64,000 nt of DNA from Pseudoalteromonas sp. R3 (GCF_004014715.1 NZ_CP034835.1:1860001-1924000); one strand, 5' to 3'. Counted from the first letter of the stretch, positions 39,144-48,606 are shown. Notes: generated by a model from the sequence alone, not told the origin. Program-made: numbers and translations.

Positions 39144-40262
39144 ATGAACAGATTTTCAGCCAGCCGTTTGTTTGACGGCACACAATTTAAAAACGAAGTT
39201 GAGTTTGTAGTCGATAATGGCAAGCTTCACTTTGAATCTCACCCTGCGGGCAGTGAAGTGACGCGACTCGAGGGCGTAACCGCACCAGGATTTATTGATG
39301 TCCAGGTTAATGGTGGTGGGGGCGGCTTTTTGAATGCAGATCCCTCATTGTCTTGTCTGACGACCATAGTCTCAGCCCATGCAAAGTTTGGATCAACTGC
39401 GCTGATGCCAACACTTATCACCGATCAGGTAGCGGTCATGGAGCAAGCCGCGGATGCTATTGCTCAGGCAATTGCACGTAAAGAGCCCGGTGTCGCAGGG
39501 GTCCATTTTGAAGGTCCGCATTTGTCTCACCCTAAGAAGGGGACTCACAGCGAGCAGTTTATACGCCCAATCTCAGAACGAGAGTTCGCTATTTATGCCC
39601 GAGAAGATCTAGGTATAAAAATGGTGACTCTGGCCCCCGAAACTGTGCCGCTGAGCGATATAAAACGTCTGGTCGAGCTGGGTGTGAAAGTGTCTATTGG
39701 ACATTCTAATGCGGATTTTGAAACCACTATGGCTGCGCTGGAAGCAGGCGCTGACGGGTTTACACACTTATTTAATGCCATGTCGGCCTACACCTCTCGT
39801 GAACCAGGGGTTGTGGGGGCGGCGTTGTGGGATGACAACGCCTGGTGTGGTTTGATAGTCGATGGGCACCATGTGCACCCGGCCTCAGCTAAGCTGGCGA
39901 TTCGTACTAAACAACGTGGCAAAATCATGTTGGTAACTGATGCTATGCCGCCAGTTGGCACGGATGATCAGGAATTTGATTTCTTTGATGGCCGCAAAGT
40001 GATCAGAACCGGTGATCGTTTAAATTCGACGACTGGCGAGTTGGCGGGCAGTGTGCTTGATATGGCAAGCGCGGTACGCAACAGTGTTAATACGCTCGAT
40101 GTGACCTTGTCTGAAGCACTACGAATGGCTTCTTTATACCCGGCACAGTACCTTGGACTGCCGGCGAAAGGTCGTCTGGTCGACGGTGCAGATGCTGATT
40201 TTGTGCAGCTCGATAGTGACCTTAATGTATTACAGACTTTCATTAACGGAAAGCGCGTTTAA
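39144..40262 (+). CDS. nagA: N-acetylglucosamine-6-phosphate deacetylase
   Basis: Removes acetate from GlcNAc-6-P to give glucosamine 6-phosphate. The 372-residue amidohydrolase shows GFIDVQVNGGGGGFLN, the metal ligand Glu in GVHFEGPHLSHPKKG, His in VSIGHSNADF and THLFNAMS, and the catalytic Asp in LVTDAMPPVG. It is second in nagK-nagA and is followed by a terminator-like hairpin before nagX. Confidence 0.96.
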   Translation: MNRFSASRLFDGTQFKNEVEFVVDNGKLHFESHPAGSEVTRLEGVTAPGFIDVQVNGGGGGFLNADPSLSCLTTIVSAHAKFGSTALMPTLITDQVAVMEQAADAIAQAIARKEPGVAGVHFEGPHLSHPKKGTHSEQFIRPISEREFAIYAREDLGIKMVTLAPETVPLSDIKRLVELGVKVSIGHSNADFETTMAALEAGADGFTHLFNAMSAYTSREPGVVGAALWDDNAWCGLIVDGHHVHPASAKLAIRTKQRGKIMLVTDAMPPVGTDDQEFDFFDGRKVIRTGDRLNSTTGELAGSVLDMASAVRNSVNTLDVTLSEALRMASLYPAQYLGLPAKGRLVDGADADFVQLDSDLNVLQTFINGKRV

Positions 40263-40280
40263 TTTTCCCTGGGTAAAAAA

Positions 40281-40308
40281 CCCCGCTGTTGTTTAGCGGG
40301 GATTTTTT
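40281..40308 (+). terminator. Hairpin between nagA and nagX
   Basis: CCCCGCT (40281-40287) pairs with AGCGGGG (40295-40301), followed by ATTTTTT. It may cut nagX expression relative to nagKA, unless nagX has its own promoter. Confidence 0.82.
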
Positions 40309-40327
40309 GTTTCTATAGGTAGTAACT

Positions 40328-41449
40328 ATGTCAAATAATAAGAAAAGACTGGCGTCGCTTGATGCCTTGCGTGGCATGGACATGTTTTGGATCCTGGGCG
40401 GTCAGTCCATATTTGCCGCGCTGTTTGTTCTGACCGGCTGGCAGGGGTGGAAGATTTTTGAAGCTCAGACGCTCCACAGTGCATGGCACGGCTTTACCTT
40501 TTACGACTTGATCTTCCCTTTGTTTATCTTTTTGTCAGGGGTGGCAATGGGCTTACGGCCCAAGCGCATTGATCACTTACCAATAGAAGAGCGTAAGCCC
40601 ATTTACATCAAGGCGATTAAACGCCTGGGTTTGCTGTGTCTGTTTGGCGTACTGTATAACCATGGTTGGGGCACAGGTATTCCGGCCGACTTTGGCGAGA
40701 TCCGCTATGCCAGTGTACTTGGGCGCATTGCCATTGCCTGGTTCTTTTGCGCTATGCTGGTGTGGCACTGTAGCCTGAAGATAACGGCGCTTACTGGAGT
40801 CGCTATTTTGCTAGCGTACTGGGTGTTGCTGTGCTTTATTCCCGTTCCTGGCGGTAGTGCAGGGGAGCTAACACCGGCTGGCAGCTGGAATGCCTGGGTA
40901 GATCAGGTATTACTGCCAGGGATTACTTATCAAAACCGCCCGGTTGACCCGGAAGGTATTTTGTCCAGTTTCCCGGCTATTGTGAACGCCATTGCCGGTG
41001 TATTTGCCGGACAGCTCATTGCACAGTCGGATAAACTGGGTCAGTGGCAGGTCGCAGGGCGCCTGTTGATTGCTGGTATCATTAGCCTGGCATTGGGCTG
41101 GTTGTGGGATCTGCAATTCCCGGTGAATAAAGAGCTTTGGACCAGCTCTTTTGTGCTGGTGACCGTTGGCTGGAGTGCTATTTTCCTGGCTATTTTCTTC
41201 ACCCTGGTAGATATACTTAATGGCCAGAAGCTGGCTTATCCTTTTGTGATCATCGGAGCCAATTCCATTATTATTTATCTGGCATCGAGCCTGGTTGACT
41301 GGGGCTTTATCAGCCGCAGTGTATTCGGTGGTGTTATCAAAGCCGTACCTGAGCATTGGCAGGCATTAATTAGTGTATGTGCCTTGCTGGCGGTTCAGCT
41401 GCTGGTATTACATTGGATGTATAAACGTAAGATTATTGTTAGCGTTTAG
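40328..41449 (+). CDS. nagX: NagX-type membrane protein (heparan-alpha-glucosaminide acetyltransferase-like)
   Basis: A 373-residue inner-membrane protein with about ten hydrophobic segments. It begins with the family's RLASLDALRGMDMFWILGG and the conserved HSAWHGFTFYDLIFPLFIFL, whose His-containing loop corresponds to the catalytic region of the human lysosomal HGSNAT family. In chitin-using marine bacteria this gene (NagX) regularly sits in nag operons. Roles in GlcNAc transport or transacetylation have been proposed. It lies between nagA and nagB and belongs to the same regulon by position. Confidence 0.88.
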   Translation: MSNNKKRLASLDALRGMDMFWILGGQSIFAALFVLTGWQGWKIFEAQTLHSAWHGFTFYDLIFPLFIFLSGVAMGLRPKRIDHLPIEERKPIYIKAIKRLGLLCLFGVLYNHGWGTGIPADFGEIRYASVLGRIAIAWFFCAMLVWHCSLKITALTGVAILLAYWVLLCFIPVPGGSAGELTPAGSWNAWVDQVLLPGITYQNRPVDPEGILSSFPAIVNAIAGVFAGQLIAQSDKLGQWQVAGRLLIAGIISLALGWLWDLQFPVNKELWTSSFVLVTVGWSAIFLAIFFTLVDILNGQKLAYPFVIIGANSIIIYLASSLVDWGFISRSVFGGVIKAVPEHWQALISVCALLAVQLLVLHWMYKRKIIVSV

Positions 41450-41498
41450 CATAATAGAACTAAGTGCTGAGCCTGACGGCTGTTAAGACTTTGAAAAA

Positions 41499-41523
41499 TG
41501 ACCTGCTCAGCAGGTCATTTTTA
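41499..41523 (+). terminator. Terminator after nagX
   Basis: TGACCTG pairs with CAGGTCA around CTCAG, followed by TTTTTA. Confidence 0.85.
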
Positions 41524-41589
41524 TTTTGGCTATAAAAAAAGTACATTTTTTTATCACTTTTACTTTACAAGCGCGTTTTTTTCTCTAAT

Positions 41590-41607
41590 AATGACAGCGT
41601 TGTCATA
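41590..41607. promoter_or_regulatory. NagR-type operator AATGACAGCGTTGTCATA (nagB)
   Basis: Same architecture as the site at 38126, with two changes in 18 positions near the centre and end. It lies about 120 bp before nagB in a 278-bp spacer and implies a separate regulated promoter for nagB. Confidence 0.8.
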
Positions 41608-41727
41608 ATGGTAATAACCTAAACAGTGTATCCCAGTTAGGTTTTGATCTGACCTTGTTTTGATTGCACGCAGAGCAAGGTTCAGATCCCATTTTTCCTG
41701 TTTGTTCACAACCTTGAGCCTTACATT

Positions 41728-42522
41728 ATGCAAATAGTCATTCTTAAAAACGCAGCTGAAGTTGCAGCATATGGTGCCGATATTTTTACTCAGCAGTTAA
41801 CACGTAACGCAGGCTCTGTTTTAGGACTGGCGACAGGATCTACGCCAGTTGCTTTGTATCAGGAACTGATCCGTCGCAACCAGGCGGGTACAGTGAGCTT
41901 TAGCAAGGCCAAAACGTTCAACCTGGATGAATACCTGGGGCTGAATGGCGAGCATGCACAAAGTTATCGTTATTTCATGAACGAGCAGCTGTTCAATCAC
42001 ATAGATATTAACAAAGACAATACACATGTTCCGCCAGGAGATGCCAAAAACCCAATTGAAGCCTGTAAAGAATATGAAGCGCAGATCAGCGCAGCTGGTG
42101 GCATCGATGTGCAGCTTCTGGGAATTGGTCGCAATGGGCATATTGGTTTTAACGAGCCATCGTCAGGACTGACATCACGTACTCGGGTTAAAACCCTGAC
42201 CAAGGCCACTATCGACGATAATGCACGCTTTTTTGCAGCCGATGAGTACCAGCCGCATTTGTCGATCACCATGGGGATCGGCACTATTTTAGACGCACGT
42301 AAAGTGGTCTTACTGGCAACCGGTGAAAACAAAGCCGATGCGGTACATGCCATGATTGAAGGTCCTCTGACCGCCGCTTGTCCAGCATCAGCCTTACAAA
42401 TGCACCGTCACGCTGTGATTGTGCTGGATGAAGGGGCTGCCAGCAAACTGAAAGACATTGAATTCTACAAACATATTGAAGCTGAGAATCAAAAGCTTCA
42501 GGAATATCTTGCCTCTCTGTAG
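41728..42522 (+). CDS. nagB: Glucosamine-6-phosphate deaminase
   Basis: Converts glucosamine 6-phosphate to fructose 6-phosphate and ammonia, the last step of GlcNAc catabolism. The 264-residue protein has [30 protein letters not shown], the catalytic [15 protein letters not shown] and [19 protein letters not shown]. It has the usual NagB length and fold and is not the SIS-domain NagB-II type found in several Shewanella. It is preceded by its own NagR-type site. Confidence 0.96.
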   Translation: MQIVILKNAAEVAAYGADIFTQQLTRNAGSVLGLATGSTPVALYQELIRRNQAGTVSFSKAKTFNLDEYLGLNGEHAQSYRYFMNEQLFNHIDINKDNTHVPPGDAKNPIEACKEYEAQISAAGGIDVQLLGIGRNGHIGFNEPSSGLTSRTRVKTLTKATIDDNARFFAADEYQPHLSITMGIGTILDARKVVLLATGENKADAVHAMIEGPLTAACPASALQMHRHAVIVLDEGAASKLKDIEFYKHIEAENQKLQEYLASL

Positions 42523-42543
42523 TGTGTTATCACACTGTAGTTC

Positions 42544-42567
42544 AAGCCCGTAAGGGCTTTTTTTTTT
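42544..42567 (+). terminator. nagB terminator
   Basis: AAGCCC pairs with GGGCTT around GTAA, followed by a long T run. Confidence 0.88.
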
Positions 42568-42629
42568 GCCGCAAAGCTATTGGCATTCGGGCCATCTATG
42601 TTAGCGTGTCGTCAAAGAACAACAAAAGG

Positions 42630-43583
42630 ATGAACGTCGTGCTGCATTACACGCAAATGAACCTGAACAGGGCCTCAGCTGAACGCAAAGACCCCAACTG
42701 GTTACTTGGCCAATACGGAGAAAAAAGCCGCTGGTTGCTGGTATGGAATAACAAAAATTTGATTGTCAGCAACGAGCGGGAGCTGGCTTTGTTGTCTCAG
42801 TCACAGGTTGACACACTTGACCGCGCCGAAGCCATGTTTTTAGGCATTGACGAAACACATAGCTACTTTGCGCTGGACGTTAGCGAAGTAGAACAAGAGT
42901 TACTGCAGGGCTGCATTGATGTCAGCTTTGATGAGCACACTTTTGAGCAAACTTTCCATTTCGAAGATATGCGTACCATAGGTCCAAAGCTGGACGCCGA
43001 ATTGGCGTCGGTGGGCGTGTTGGCTCGCGGGCTGTGTTATTGGCATAAAACGCACCGTTTCTGTGGACGCTGTGGTAGCCCAAACCGCCCCGTTGAAGCC
43101 GGACATGCGCGTTTGTGTAATGACAAAGAATGTCGCCATATGACTTTCCCGCGTACGGATCCTGCTGTGATTATGCTTGTAACACATACCTTTGCAGATG
43201 GTGTTGAGCGCTGTTTACTTGGGCGACAGGCGCAATGGCCCGAAGGTGTATATTCAACTCTGGCGGGATTTGTTGACCCCGGTGAAACACTGGAACGGGC
43301 CGTGATCCGCGAAGTGAAAGAAGAAGCCGGAGTTGAGGTTGATCAGGTACGCTATCTTGCCTCGCAACCCTGGCCATTTCCGTCGTCTATTATGCTAGGC
43401 TTTATAGCAACTGCAAAAAGCACCGACATTTTTGTTGAGCAGGATGAACTGGAGCATGCACAATGGTTTTCCCGAGAGGAGCTCAACGGGTTTGCCGAGT
43501 GGGGAGACGATGTGCCCGGATATAAGCTCACCCGCAAAGATTCTATCTCCAGATATCTGGTTGAATACTGGCGTCAGCAATGA
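42630..43583 (+). CDS. nudC: NAD+ diphosphatase / NADH pyrophosphatase (Nudix)
   Basis: Cleaves NADH to NMNH and AMP and, as known for NudC, removes NAD caps from RNA. It has the four-Cys zinc ribbon FCGRCGSPNRP...RLCNDKEC, the Nudix box GFVDPGETLERAVIREVKEE and the NudC signature SQPWPFPSSIMLGF. The frame is open from 42522, but the real start is ATG 42630 or GTG 42639. AAAAGGA at 42624-42630 is better spaced for the GTG. About 315-318 residues, slightly longer than the E. coli protein. Confidence 0.93.
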   Translation: MNVVLHYTQMNLNRASAERKDPNWLLGQYGEKSRWLLVWNNKNLIVSNERELALLSQSQVDTLDRAEAMFLGIDETHSYFALDVSEVEQELLQGCIDVSFDEHTFEQTFHFEDMRTIGPKLDAELASVGVLARGLCYWHKTHRFCGRCGSPNRPVEAGHARLCNDKECRHMTFPRTDPAVIMLVTHTFADGVERCLLGRQAQWPEGVYSTLAGFVDPGETLERAVIREVKEEAGVEVDQVRYLASQPWPFPSSIMLGFIATAKSTDIFVEQDELEHAQWFSREELNGFAEWGDDVPGYKLTRKDSISRYLVEYWRQQ

Positions 43584-43610
43584 TGCATTTAGTCCAAAAT
43601 TGAGCACACT

Positions 43611-44779
43611 ATGAAGAAGAATACTAAATTGGTGGCTGTAGGCCGCAAATCCCAGTACACCAAAGGCGTGGTTAACCCTGTGGTACAACGGGCATCAACC
43701 GTTGTTTTTGACTCCGTTGCCGATATGCAAGAGGCGATCTCTGAGCGTGGTAAACGTACTTTGTTTTACGGTCGTCGTGGCACCAACACCCATTTTGCCT
43801 TGCAAGACGCCATCATGGAGCTTGAAAATGGCGCCGGTTGTGCGTTATATCCGTCTGGTGCTGCCGCCATTTCACAGGCCCTGCTGTCGTTTTTAAAAAC
43901 CGGCGATCACCTGTTGATGGTAGATACTGCCTACGAGCCAACCCGTGATTTTTGTGACAAGATCCTGGCCGGGTTGGGGATCACAACCACCTATTATGAT
44001 CCACTCGTTGGCGCTGACATAGAGTCACTCATTCAGGACAATACCAAAGTGCTGTTCCTGGAATCTCCAGGTTCTATCACCATGGAAGTGCAGGATGTAC
44101 CGAGTTTGGTCAAAGTGGCCAAGGCAAAGGGCTTGATCACTATGCTGGATAACACTTATGGCAACGGCTGGCATTATCGTCCGCTGGAGCATGGCGTGGA
44201 TATCAGTATTCAGGCTGCCACCAAATACATAGTAGGCCACTCCGATGTCATGATGGGCGTTGCTGTGGCTAACGAAACGCTCTGGCCGACCCTGCGTGAA
44301 AACTCATACCTGCTTGGCCAGTGCACCTCGGCGGACGACGCTTATCTGGCACTGCGCGGCCTGCGTACTATGCCTGTGCGTTTGCAGCAACATGAGAAGT
44401 CGGCATTGCAGGTTGCCAACTGGCTCGCCGGCCACCCTCTGGTTGATCACGTACGACACCCTGCACTGAAAAGCTGCCCGGGACATGAGTTTTTTAAACG
44501 CGACTTTAGCGGCAGTAATGGTTTGTTCTCTGTGGTAATGAAACAAGGGCACCGCAAAGCCATTAATCGCTTCCTTGACAGCTTACACCACTTTAAGATG
44601 GGCTTTTCATGGGGGGATTTGAAAGCCTGGTAACGGCGAATGCCAGCATGGCCCCTCTGCGCACAACAACGGGCTGGCAGCATGGTCCGGTGATCCGCTT
44701 GCACATAGGTCTGGAAGATGTGGAAGATTTGATTGCTGATCTGGAGCAGGCGCTTAAGGTCTATCAGGAAAGCTTGTAA
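43611..44779 (+). pseudogene. metC: Cystathionine beta-lyase with an apparent single-base frameshift near the 3' end
   Basis: Cleaves cystathionine to homocysteine in methionine synthesis (PLP enzyme). The frame from 43611 contains PVVQRASTVVFDSVADMQ, FYGRRGTNTHFAL, ALYPSGAAAISQAL, DNTYGNGWHYRPL and the PLP-Lys region ISIQAATKYIVGHSDVM. It then reads FKMGFSWGDLKAW and stops at 44633. One extra G in the GGGGGG run (44611-44616) restores the conserved GFSWGGFESL and continues through PLRTTTGWQHGPVIRLHIG to a natural stop at 44777-44779. About 389 residues, the normal length. A sequencing or assembly error is more likely than true gene loss. Confidence 0.9.
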
Positions 44780-44782
44780 CAG

Positions 44783-44813
44783 AAACGGGCGGTGAGGTTG
44801 TCACCGCCCGTTT
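44783..44813. terminator. Bidirectional terminator between metC and sbcB
   Basis: AAACGGGCGGTGA (44783-44795) pairs perfectly with TCACCGCCCGTTT (44801-44813) around GGTTG. It lies between convergent genes. Confidence 0.88.
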
Positions 44814-44824
44814 ATGATGCCAAA

Positions 44825-46276
44825 TTAGAGGCTCTGCGCGTAATGGTACAGTGCCTTTAACACAGCCAGATTCTTTTCATTGCCTTCATGTTCATACACC
44901 AGATTTTCTAGCGTGATCATAAAGTCCTGCGCATTGATAGACGGGTTGTCTTCACCATGCATGAGTTTGTTCTGACAGTATTTACGCCACTGCTCGAGTT
45001 CACTGGCAGAGAGGCTTTCCGGCCAGTTTCGGGCACGATAGCGAAACAGCAGAGTATGGAATTTAGGATCTTCAAACTCCAGGTTGAGCGAGCCTAATTC
45101 GTGCGGCGGCGCTTCGCGTACAATGGCCAGCTTGGCTTTGTCGGCTTTACTGATAAAACCATTATAAAGCTGATAATCCGGGTTAGTTGTGTCGCTGAAA
45201 TCGCCCTGGTCGTTAAACACCTCAGCCACTTTGTCGCGAAGCTCCGGGTGCGATTTAAGAATTTTAAGATGTGCCAGACACTGTTCACGATCAATCCCCA
45301 GGCGGGCAGCGTTCTCTGGCAACAAAGTTTTTGCAGGTGCTAATATCGGACATTTGTTCAGGTGAACCAGTTTCAGGCCAACCGGTAGCTCGTCTTCACC
45401 CAACTCACTGTGTTTAGTGTACAAGCGCGCACGGAGTTCCTCTACCGACAGATCCAGCAACACCTGCGGGTCATTGGTCAGGTTAAAACACACCACGGCA
45501 TTTTTGTTCACCGGGTGAAAGCTCATTGGCGCAATCCAGCTGGTGCAACCCTGAGTGGCCGGAATACGCGAAGAGGTATGCACCAGTGGTTGCATGTTGA
45601 ACACATCAATCAGGTCTGCGAGTGCTTTTTTACCGCGCAGCGAGAAGAAAAACTGATACAGCTTAGGCTGTTTGTCTTTAATCAGCTTGGCCAGCGCAAT
45701 GGTTGCCGTCACATCGCTCAGCGCATCGTGGGCATCGGCGTGCTCAATGCCGTTCGCTTTGGTGAGGTCTTCCAGGCGAAAGCTTGGCGTGCCATCTTCT
45801 TTTTCTGGCCACACAATGCCTTCAGGGCGAAGCGCATAACAGGCACGCACCAAATCAATGATATCCCAGCGGCTATTGCCATTTTGCCACTCGCGTTCAT
45901 AGGGGTCATAAAAGTTGCGATACAGGCTGTAGCGGGTCACTTCGTCATCAAAACGAATGCTGTTATAACCGGCAACACAGGTATTGGGTTTACTGAATTC
46001 GCGATGGATCTTGGCCATAAACTCACTTTCCGGCAAACCATGCTTAAGCGCATGCTGCGGCGTGATCCCAGTCACCAGACAGGCCTCTGGCTGAGGCAAA
46101 TAATCCGCCGCCGGGCGACAATACTCAATCAGCGGCTCACCTATAATATTCAGGTCTAGGTCGGTACGGATCCCGGCAAACTGACTAGGCCGGTCCTTCT
46201 GCGGGCTGGCCCCCCAGGTTTCATAATCGTGCCAGTAAATTGTCGGGATATTATCAGTTATTTCTTGTGTCGCCAT
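44825..46276 (-). CDS. sbcB: Exodeoxyribonuclease I
   Basis: Degrades single-stranded DNA 3' to 5' during recombination and mismatch repair. The 483-residue DEDD exonuclease has the first acidic motif IYWHDYETWGASPQKDRPSQ, VAGYNSIRFDDEVTR, the HADAHDALSDVTATIALA motif and the C-terminal SH3-like and helical regions (LEQWRKYCQNKLM). The length matches E. coli SbcB. It stands alone, convergent with metC. A 249-codon open frame on the opposite strand is a shadow. Confidence 0.96.
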   Translation of the reverse strand: MATQEITDNIPTIYWHDYETWGASPQKDRPSQFAGIRTDLDLNIIGEPLIEYCRPAADYLPQPEACLVTGITPQHALKHGLPESEFMAKIHREFSKPNTCVAGYNSIRFDDEVTRYSLYRNFYDPYEREWQNGNSRWDIIDLVRACYALRPEGIVWPEKEDGTPSFRLEDLTKANGIEHADAHDALSDVTATIALAKLIKDKQPKLYQFFFSLRGKKALADLIDVFNMQPLVHTSSRIPATQGCTSWIAPMSFHPVNKNAVVCFNLTNDPQVLLDLSVEELRARLYTKHSELGEDELPVGLKLVHLNKCPILAPAKTLLPENAARLGIDREQCLAHLKILKSHPELRDKVAEVFNDQGDFSDTTNPDYQLYNGFISKADKAKLAIVREAPPHELGSLNLEFEDPKFHTLLFRYRARNWPESLSASELEQWRKYCQNKLMHGEDNPSINAQDFMITLENLVYEHEGNEKNLAVLKALYHYAQSL

Positions 46277-47052
46277 CAGGCTATAAATCCTATTTCTATC
46301 AACCTGTTATTCTAATTCAGTGAAGCAGGCTACTGTTCAGAGTTTGCTGTTTTTTAAATCTAAGTGTGTGTATCACTGTGTGTATCACTGTGTGTACCGC
46401 ACGCAATCAGTGTGTGTACGAATGCGCCTATTGCTTAGGCTTGTACAAACTCAAAAGTCTGGAAATCTAAGTCGTCACGCTATTGTCTCATAGTGATGGG
46501 TTGGGAGTAAACGGAAGAGGGTCGGTGTGGGTTTGTATGTTGAGCTTTTAAAAGGTTCAGAGGTGCGTATTTACAAACTAACTAACAGTTTACCATCATA
46601 AAAACAGCATGCTCCTATTGATGAAAAATCAACTTAAACGCTTGTTAAGTATATGGGGTTACGCTATGTGTGTCACAGGGGTTAAAAAATTGTTAGTTAT
46701 GATTATCACGACAAGAGATAGATATAATGATGTGCGGGTATTACTAGTTCTTGGAGTATTTGAGTAGCTAGTTGACTTATAGAACAATATGAAGAATATG
46801 TTGCCGCCACACCTTCTATGGCTCATTCTTAGTATAGAAATACAGCGCTGTCATTTTTGTTTCCTTGATAAAATTTCAATATAGTAAACAACTTAAAAAA
46901 CAAGTACCTAAAAACGCGCACTGAGAAAGTGGTTAAAACACCTTGTTTTTTGTTGCTAATTTCAACACATTGGTTAACGGATGAGCACAGCCAGAGCAGG
47001 GTGTCTCATCATTTGTCGAGTAACCATTGTAAGAAATACAACAGGAAACAAC
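46277..47052. other. 776-bp non-coding stretch upstream of the GG-leader peptide gene
   Basis: No convincing gene. It holds the short tandem repeat at 46364-46400 and a NagR-like half-site at 46841-46857. A 48-codon frame at 46621-46767 lacks a ribosome-binding site. The stretch is AT-rich, and the peptide gene's promoter should lie near its right end. Confidence 0.55.
46364..46420. repeat. Short tandem repeat of TGTGTGTATCAC
   Basis: About two and a half head-to-tail 12-bp units followed by a diverged copy (CAGTGTGTGTACG). Too short and too regular for a CRISPR. Confidence 0.6.
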
Positions 47053-47211
47053 ATGAAACTTAAAAAGGTTAAATTAAAAACGCTAAGTACAGGTAAAAAC
47101 CTAAACGCACAGCAAACGAATGAAATTGCGGGTGGGGCAAGTGCCTACAGTAAAGACTACGGCGCATGTTACACAGCGCCTGTCTTTTGCCCAACAGCAT
47201 ATATTTGTTGA
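47053..47211 (+). CDS. Orphan GG-leader peptide 2 (RiPP-precursor-like)
   Basis: A 52-residue peptide from ATG 47053, with AGGA 6 bases upstream; the longer frame from 46981 is unlikely. The leader MKLKKVKLKTLSTGK...NEIAGG ends in a double glycine at residues 27-28. The 24-residue tail is rich in Tyr, Ala and Cys (Cys39, 46, 52) and ends in Cys. The leader pattern (MKL, K-x-LS, AGG) parallels the peptide at 8294-8488. No modification or export genes adjoin. Its own terminator follows, so it is a free-standing unit. Role unknown; a modified or secreted peptide is the working idea. Confidence 0.68.
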   Translation: MKLKKVKLKTLSTGKNLNAQQTNEIAGGASAYSKDYGACYTAPVFCPTAYIC

Positions 47212-47677
47212 TAAGGCTGCTTAGCCCGGCTTAGTCGGGCTTTATGCTTTAACAAGGAGTCCAGTCAGATCTTATCTATTTGCCCTTCATGCATTTAATT
47301 TAGGTATTAGCAAACCGGAATGTTCTCCTACAGGGCTATGCCAGTTGGCTAATTCTCTTAACCTTGAACCGTATATCAAAAACTTATAACAATATCTGTC
47401 GTTATTTTAATGTCTTGCATTCCATCGAGGCAGAGTTGACGTGATTTTTTGTATGGACCCATTCTCAACCGGGTGTTTAAGGTCATTTTGTTGCGATTCA
47501 ATAAAAGCGGATACTGCTTTAACTGCTATTTTGCGTACTTTAATTGTACATAATTGCGTCGTCCTATTTGAGTTCAATGGCTAAAATTTGATACAAATAC
47601 TAAGTAGATGGGATATCTTTTCATAAGCCTTTCAGAGGCGACATTGCGCAAAAATAAAAAAGAGAAGGAATAATAAT
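47212..47677. other. 466-bp stretch without a gene
   Basis: After the peptide terminator at 47223-47241 I see nothing coding and no strong repeat before the membrane protein gene. Confidence 0.55.
47223..47246 (+). terminator. Terminator of the GG-leader peptide 2 gene
   Basis: AGCCCG pairs with CGGGCT around a 7-base loop, followed by a short T-rich stretch. It begins 12 bp past the stop. Confidence 0.7.
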
Positions 47678-48478
47678 ATGACAAAGCAAGTACCTAACTG
47701 GGTTATTATTGCTGGAGCTGTGTTTGGTGGTCTTACCCTGCTCTTTTTCATGCTATTGATAGTCATGTCGGTCTTTGGCTTAGAAGTACCCTGTGATAGC
47801 CGTTTTTTAGTTGTGGTTGTCATCGCTTTTGGGGTCGCACTTTCTATCACTTTTTTAGGTGGAGCCGTTGCTGCAAGGGGCAGTGTTCCGTTACCTTTTA
47901 TATCCAGGCATCCATTTACATTTAGCGCATCCGGCGGTATCGCTGCGTTTATCGTAGTGTTAACTCTCTCAAATTCACTGTTCAGTAAGAATTGCGAGTC
48001 ACCTATCGTGGGGTGTGCTGATGGGTATCAAAGTCACTATGTTTCGCAGCTAAGGTTCGGTTTTTGTTACCCCCGCAGAGGGTGGGAACTGGATACTGCT
48101 GCCATAGATATCAGAGCCGCAGATATTTTTATTAGAGCTTCAGAAGATAGAAATATCGGGGTGCGTTATCACCTTACGACAGTACCTGCTGTTTTTATGA
48201 ATGAGCAGGACGATTACTTCCAAAGGACCGCAGTAACCTGGTCACAATTAGACGAAAACATTGAGCACGGCCCCACTAATGTAGGCGGGCGCAAGGCGTA
48301 CAGTTATCAATTGACGCCCCTTAACGGCAAAGGGGAGCCAATGCCAACAAGGATCACTCATATATTTTTATCGAGTGAGATGCTTTTGGAAATATACGCT
48401 TCTCACATGGAGGATACTTCTGACGTGCTGAAAAGCGAGATAGAAAGTATTGTGGCCAGTACTTCGATATTTAAGTGA
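47678..48478 (+). CDS. Membrane protein of unknown function
   Basis: I do not recognise the family. The 266-residue product has three N-terminal membrane segments (about 8-31, 42-66 and 80-100; e.g. WVIIAGAVFGGLTLLFFMLL), then a globular domain of about 160 residues, probably periplasmic. That domain starts FGFCYPRRGWELD and contains four Cys in its N-terminal part (KNCESPIVGC...FGFC), possibly disulfide-bonded. AAGGA precedes the ATG at good spacing. It is monocistronic and has no functional context. Confidence 0.75.
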   Translation: MTKQVPNWVIIAGAVFGGLTLLFFMLLIVMSVFGLEVPCDSRFLVVVVIAFGVALSITFLGGAVAARGSVPLPFISRHPFTFSASGGIAAFIVVLTLSNSLFSKNCESPIVGCADGYQSHYVSQLRFGFCYPRRGWELDTAAIDIRAADIFIRASEDRNIGVRYHLTTVPAVFMNEQDDYFQRTAVTWSQLDENIEHGPTNVGGRKAYSYQLTPLNGKGEPMPTRITHIFLSSEMLLEIYASHMEDTSDVLKSEIESIVASTSIFK

Positions 48479-48561
48479 GATGATGTCACTTTCTGCTCCT
48501 GACAGTTTAGTGTTCACAGCGTTGGGCCAATGTATCTCCTTGTTTTGAAAACCGAATTTTA

Positions 48562-48597
48562 GCCCTGCACATATGTTAGTAACATATCTAGCAGGGC
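48562..48597 (-). terminator. Compound hairpin after the hydrolase gene
   Basis: GCCCTGC and GCAGGGC form the outer stem, and ATATGTTA/TAACATAT the inner stem. It lies 10 bp past the hydrolase stop. The U run is weak. Confidence 0.6.
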
Positions 48598-48606
48598 AGG
48601 TATTAT

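Noticed and set aside
43611..44633. metC read as a naturally shortened 340-residue enzyme
   Set aside because: The C-terminal domain continues in the next frame with conserved motifs and a normal stop, so a one-base break explains it better.
45410..46159. 249-codon open frame on the plus strand
   Set aside because: It lies entirely antisense to sbcB, which is a clear full-length match to exonuclease I. The product has no family-like motif and its frame is a by-product of sbcB codon usage.
46364..46420. Possible CRISPR-like repeats
   Set aside because: Units are 12 bp and contiguous without spacers, and no cas genes are present.
46621..46767. 48-codon open frame (MKNQLKRLLS...) upstream of the second GG peptide
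   Set aside because: It has no Shine-Dalgarno sequence and no recognisable pattern, and lies in AT-rich DNA where such frames are frequent.
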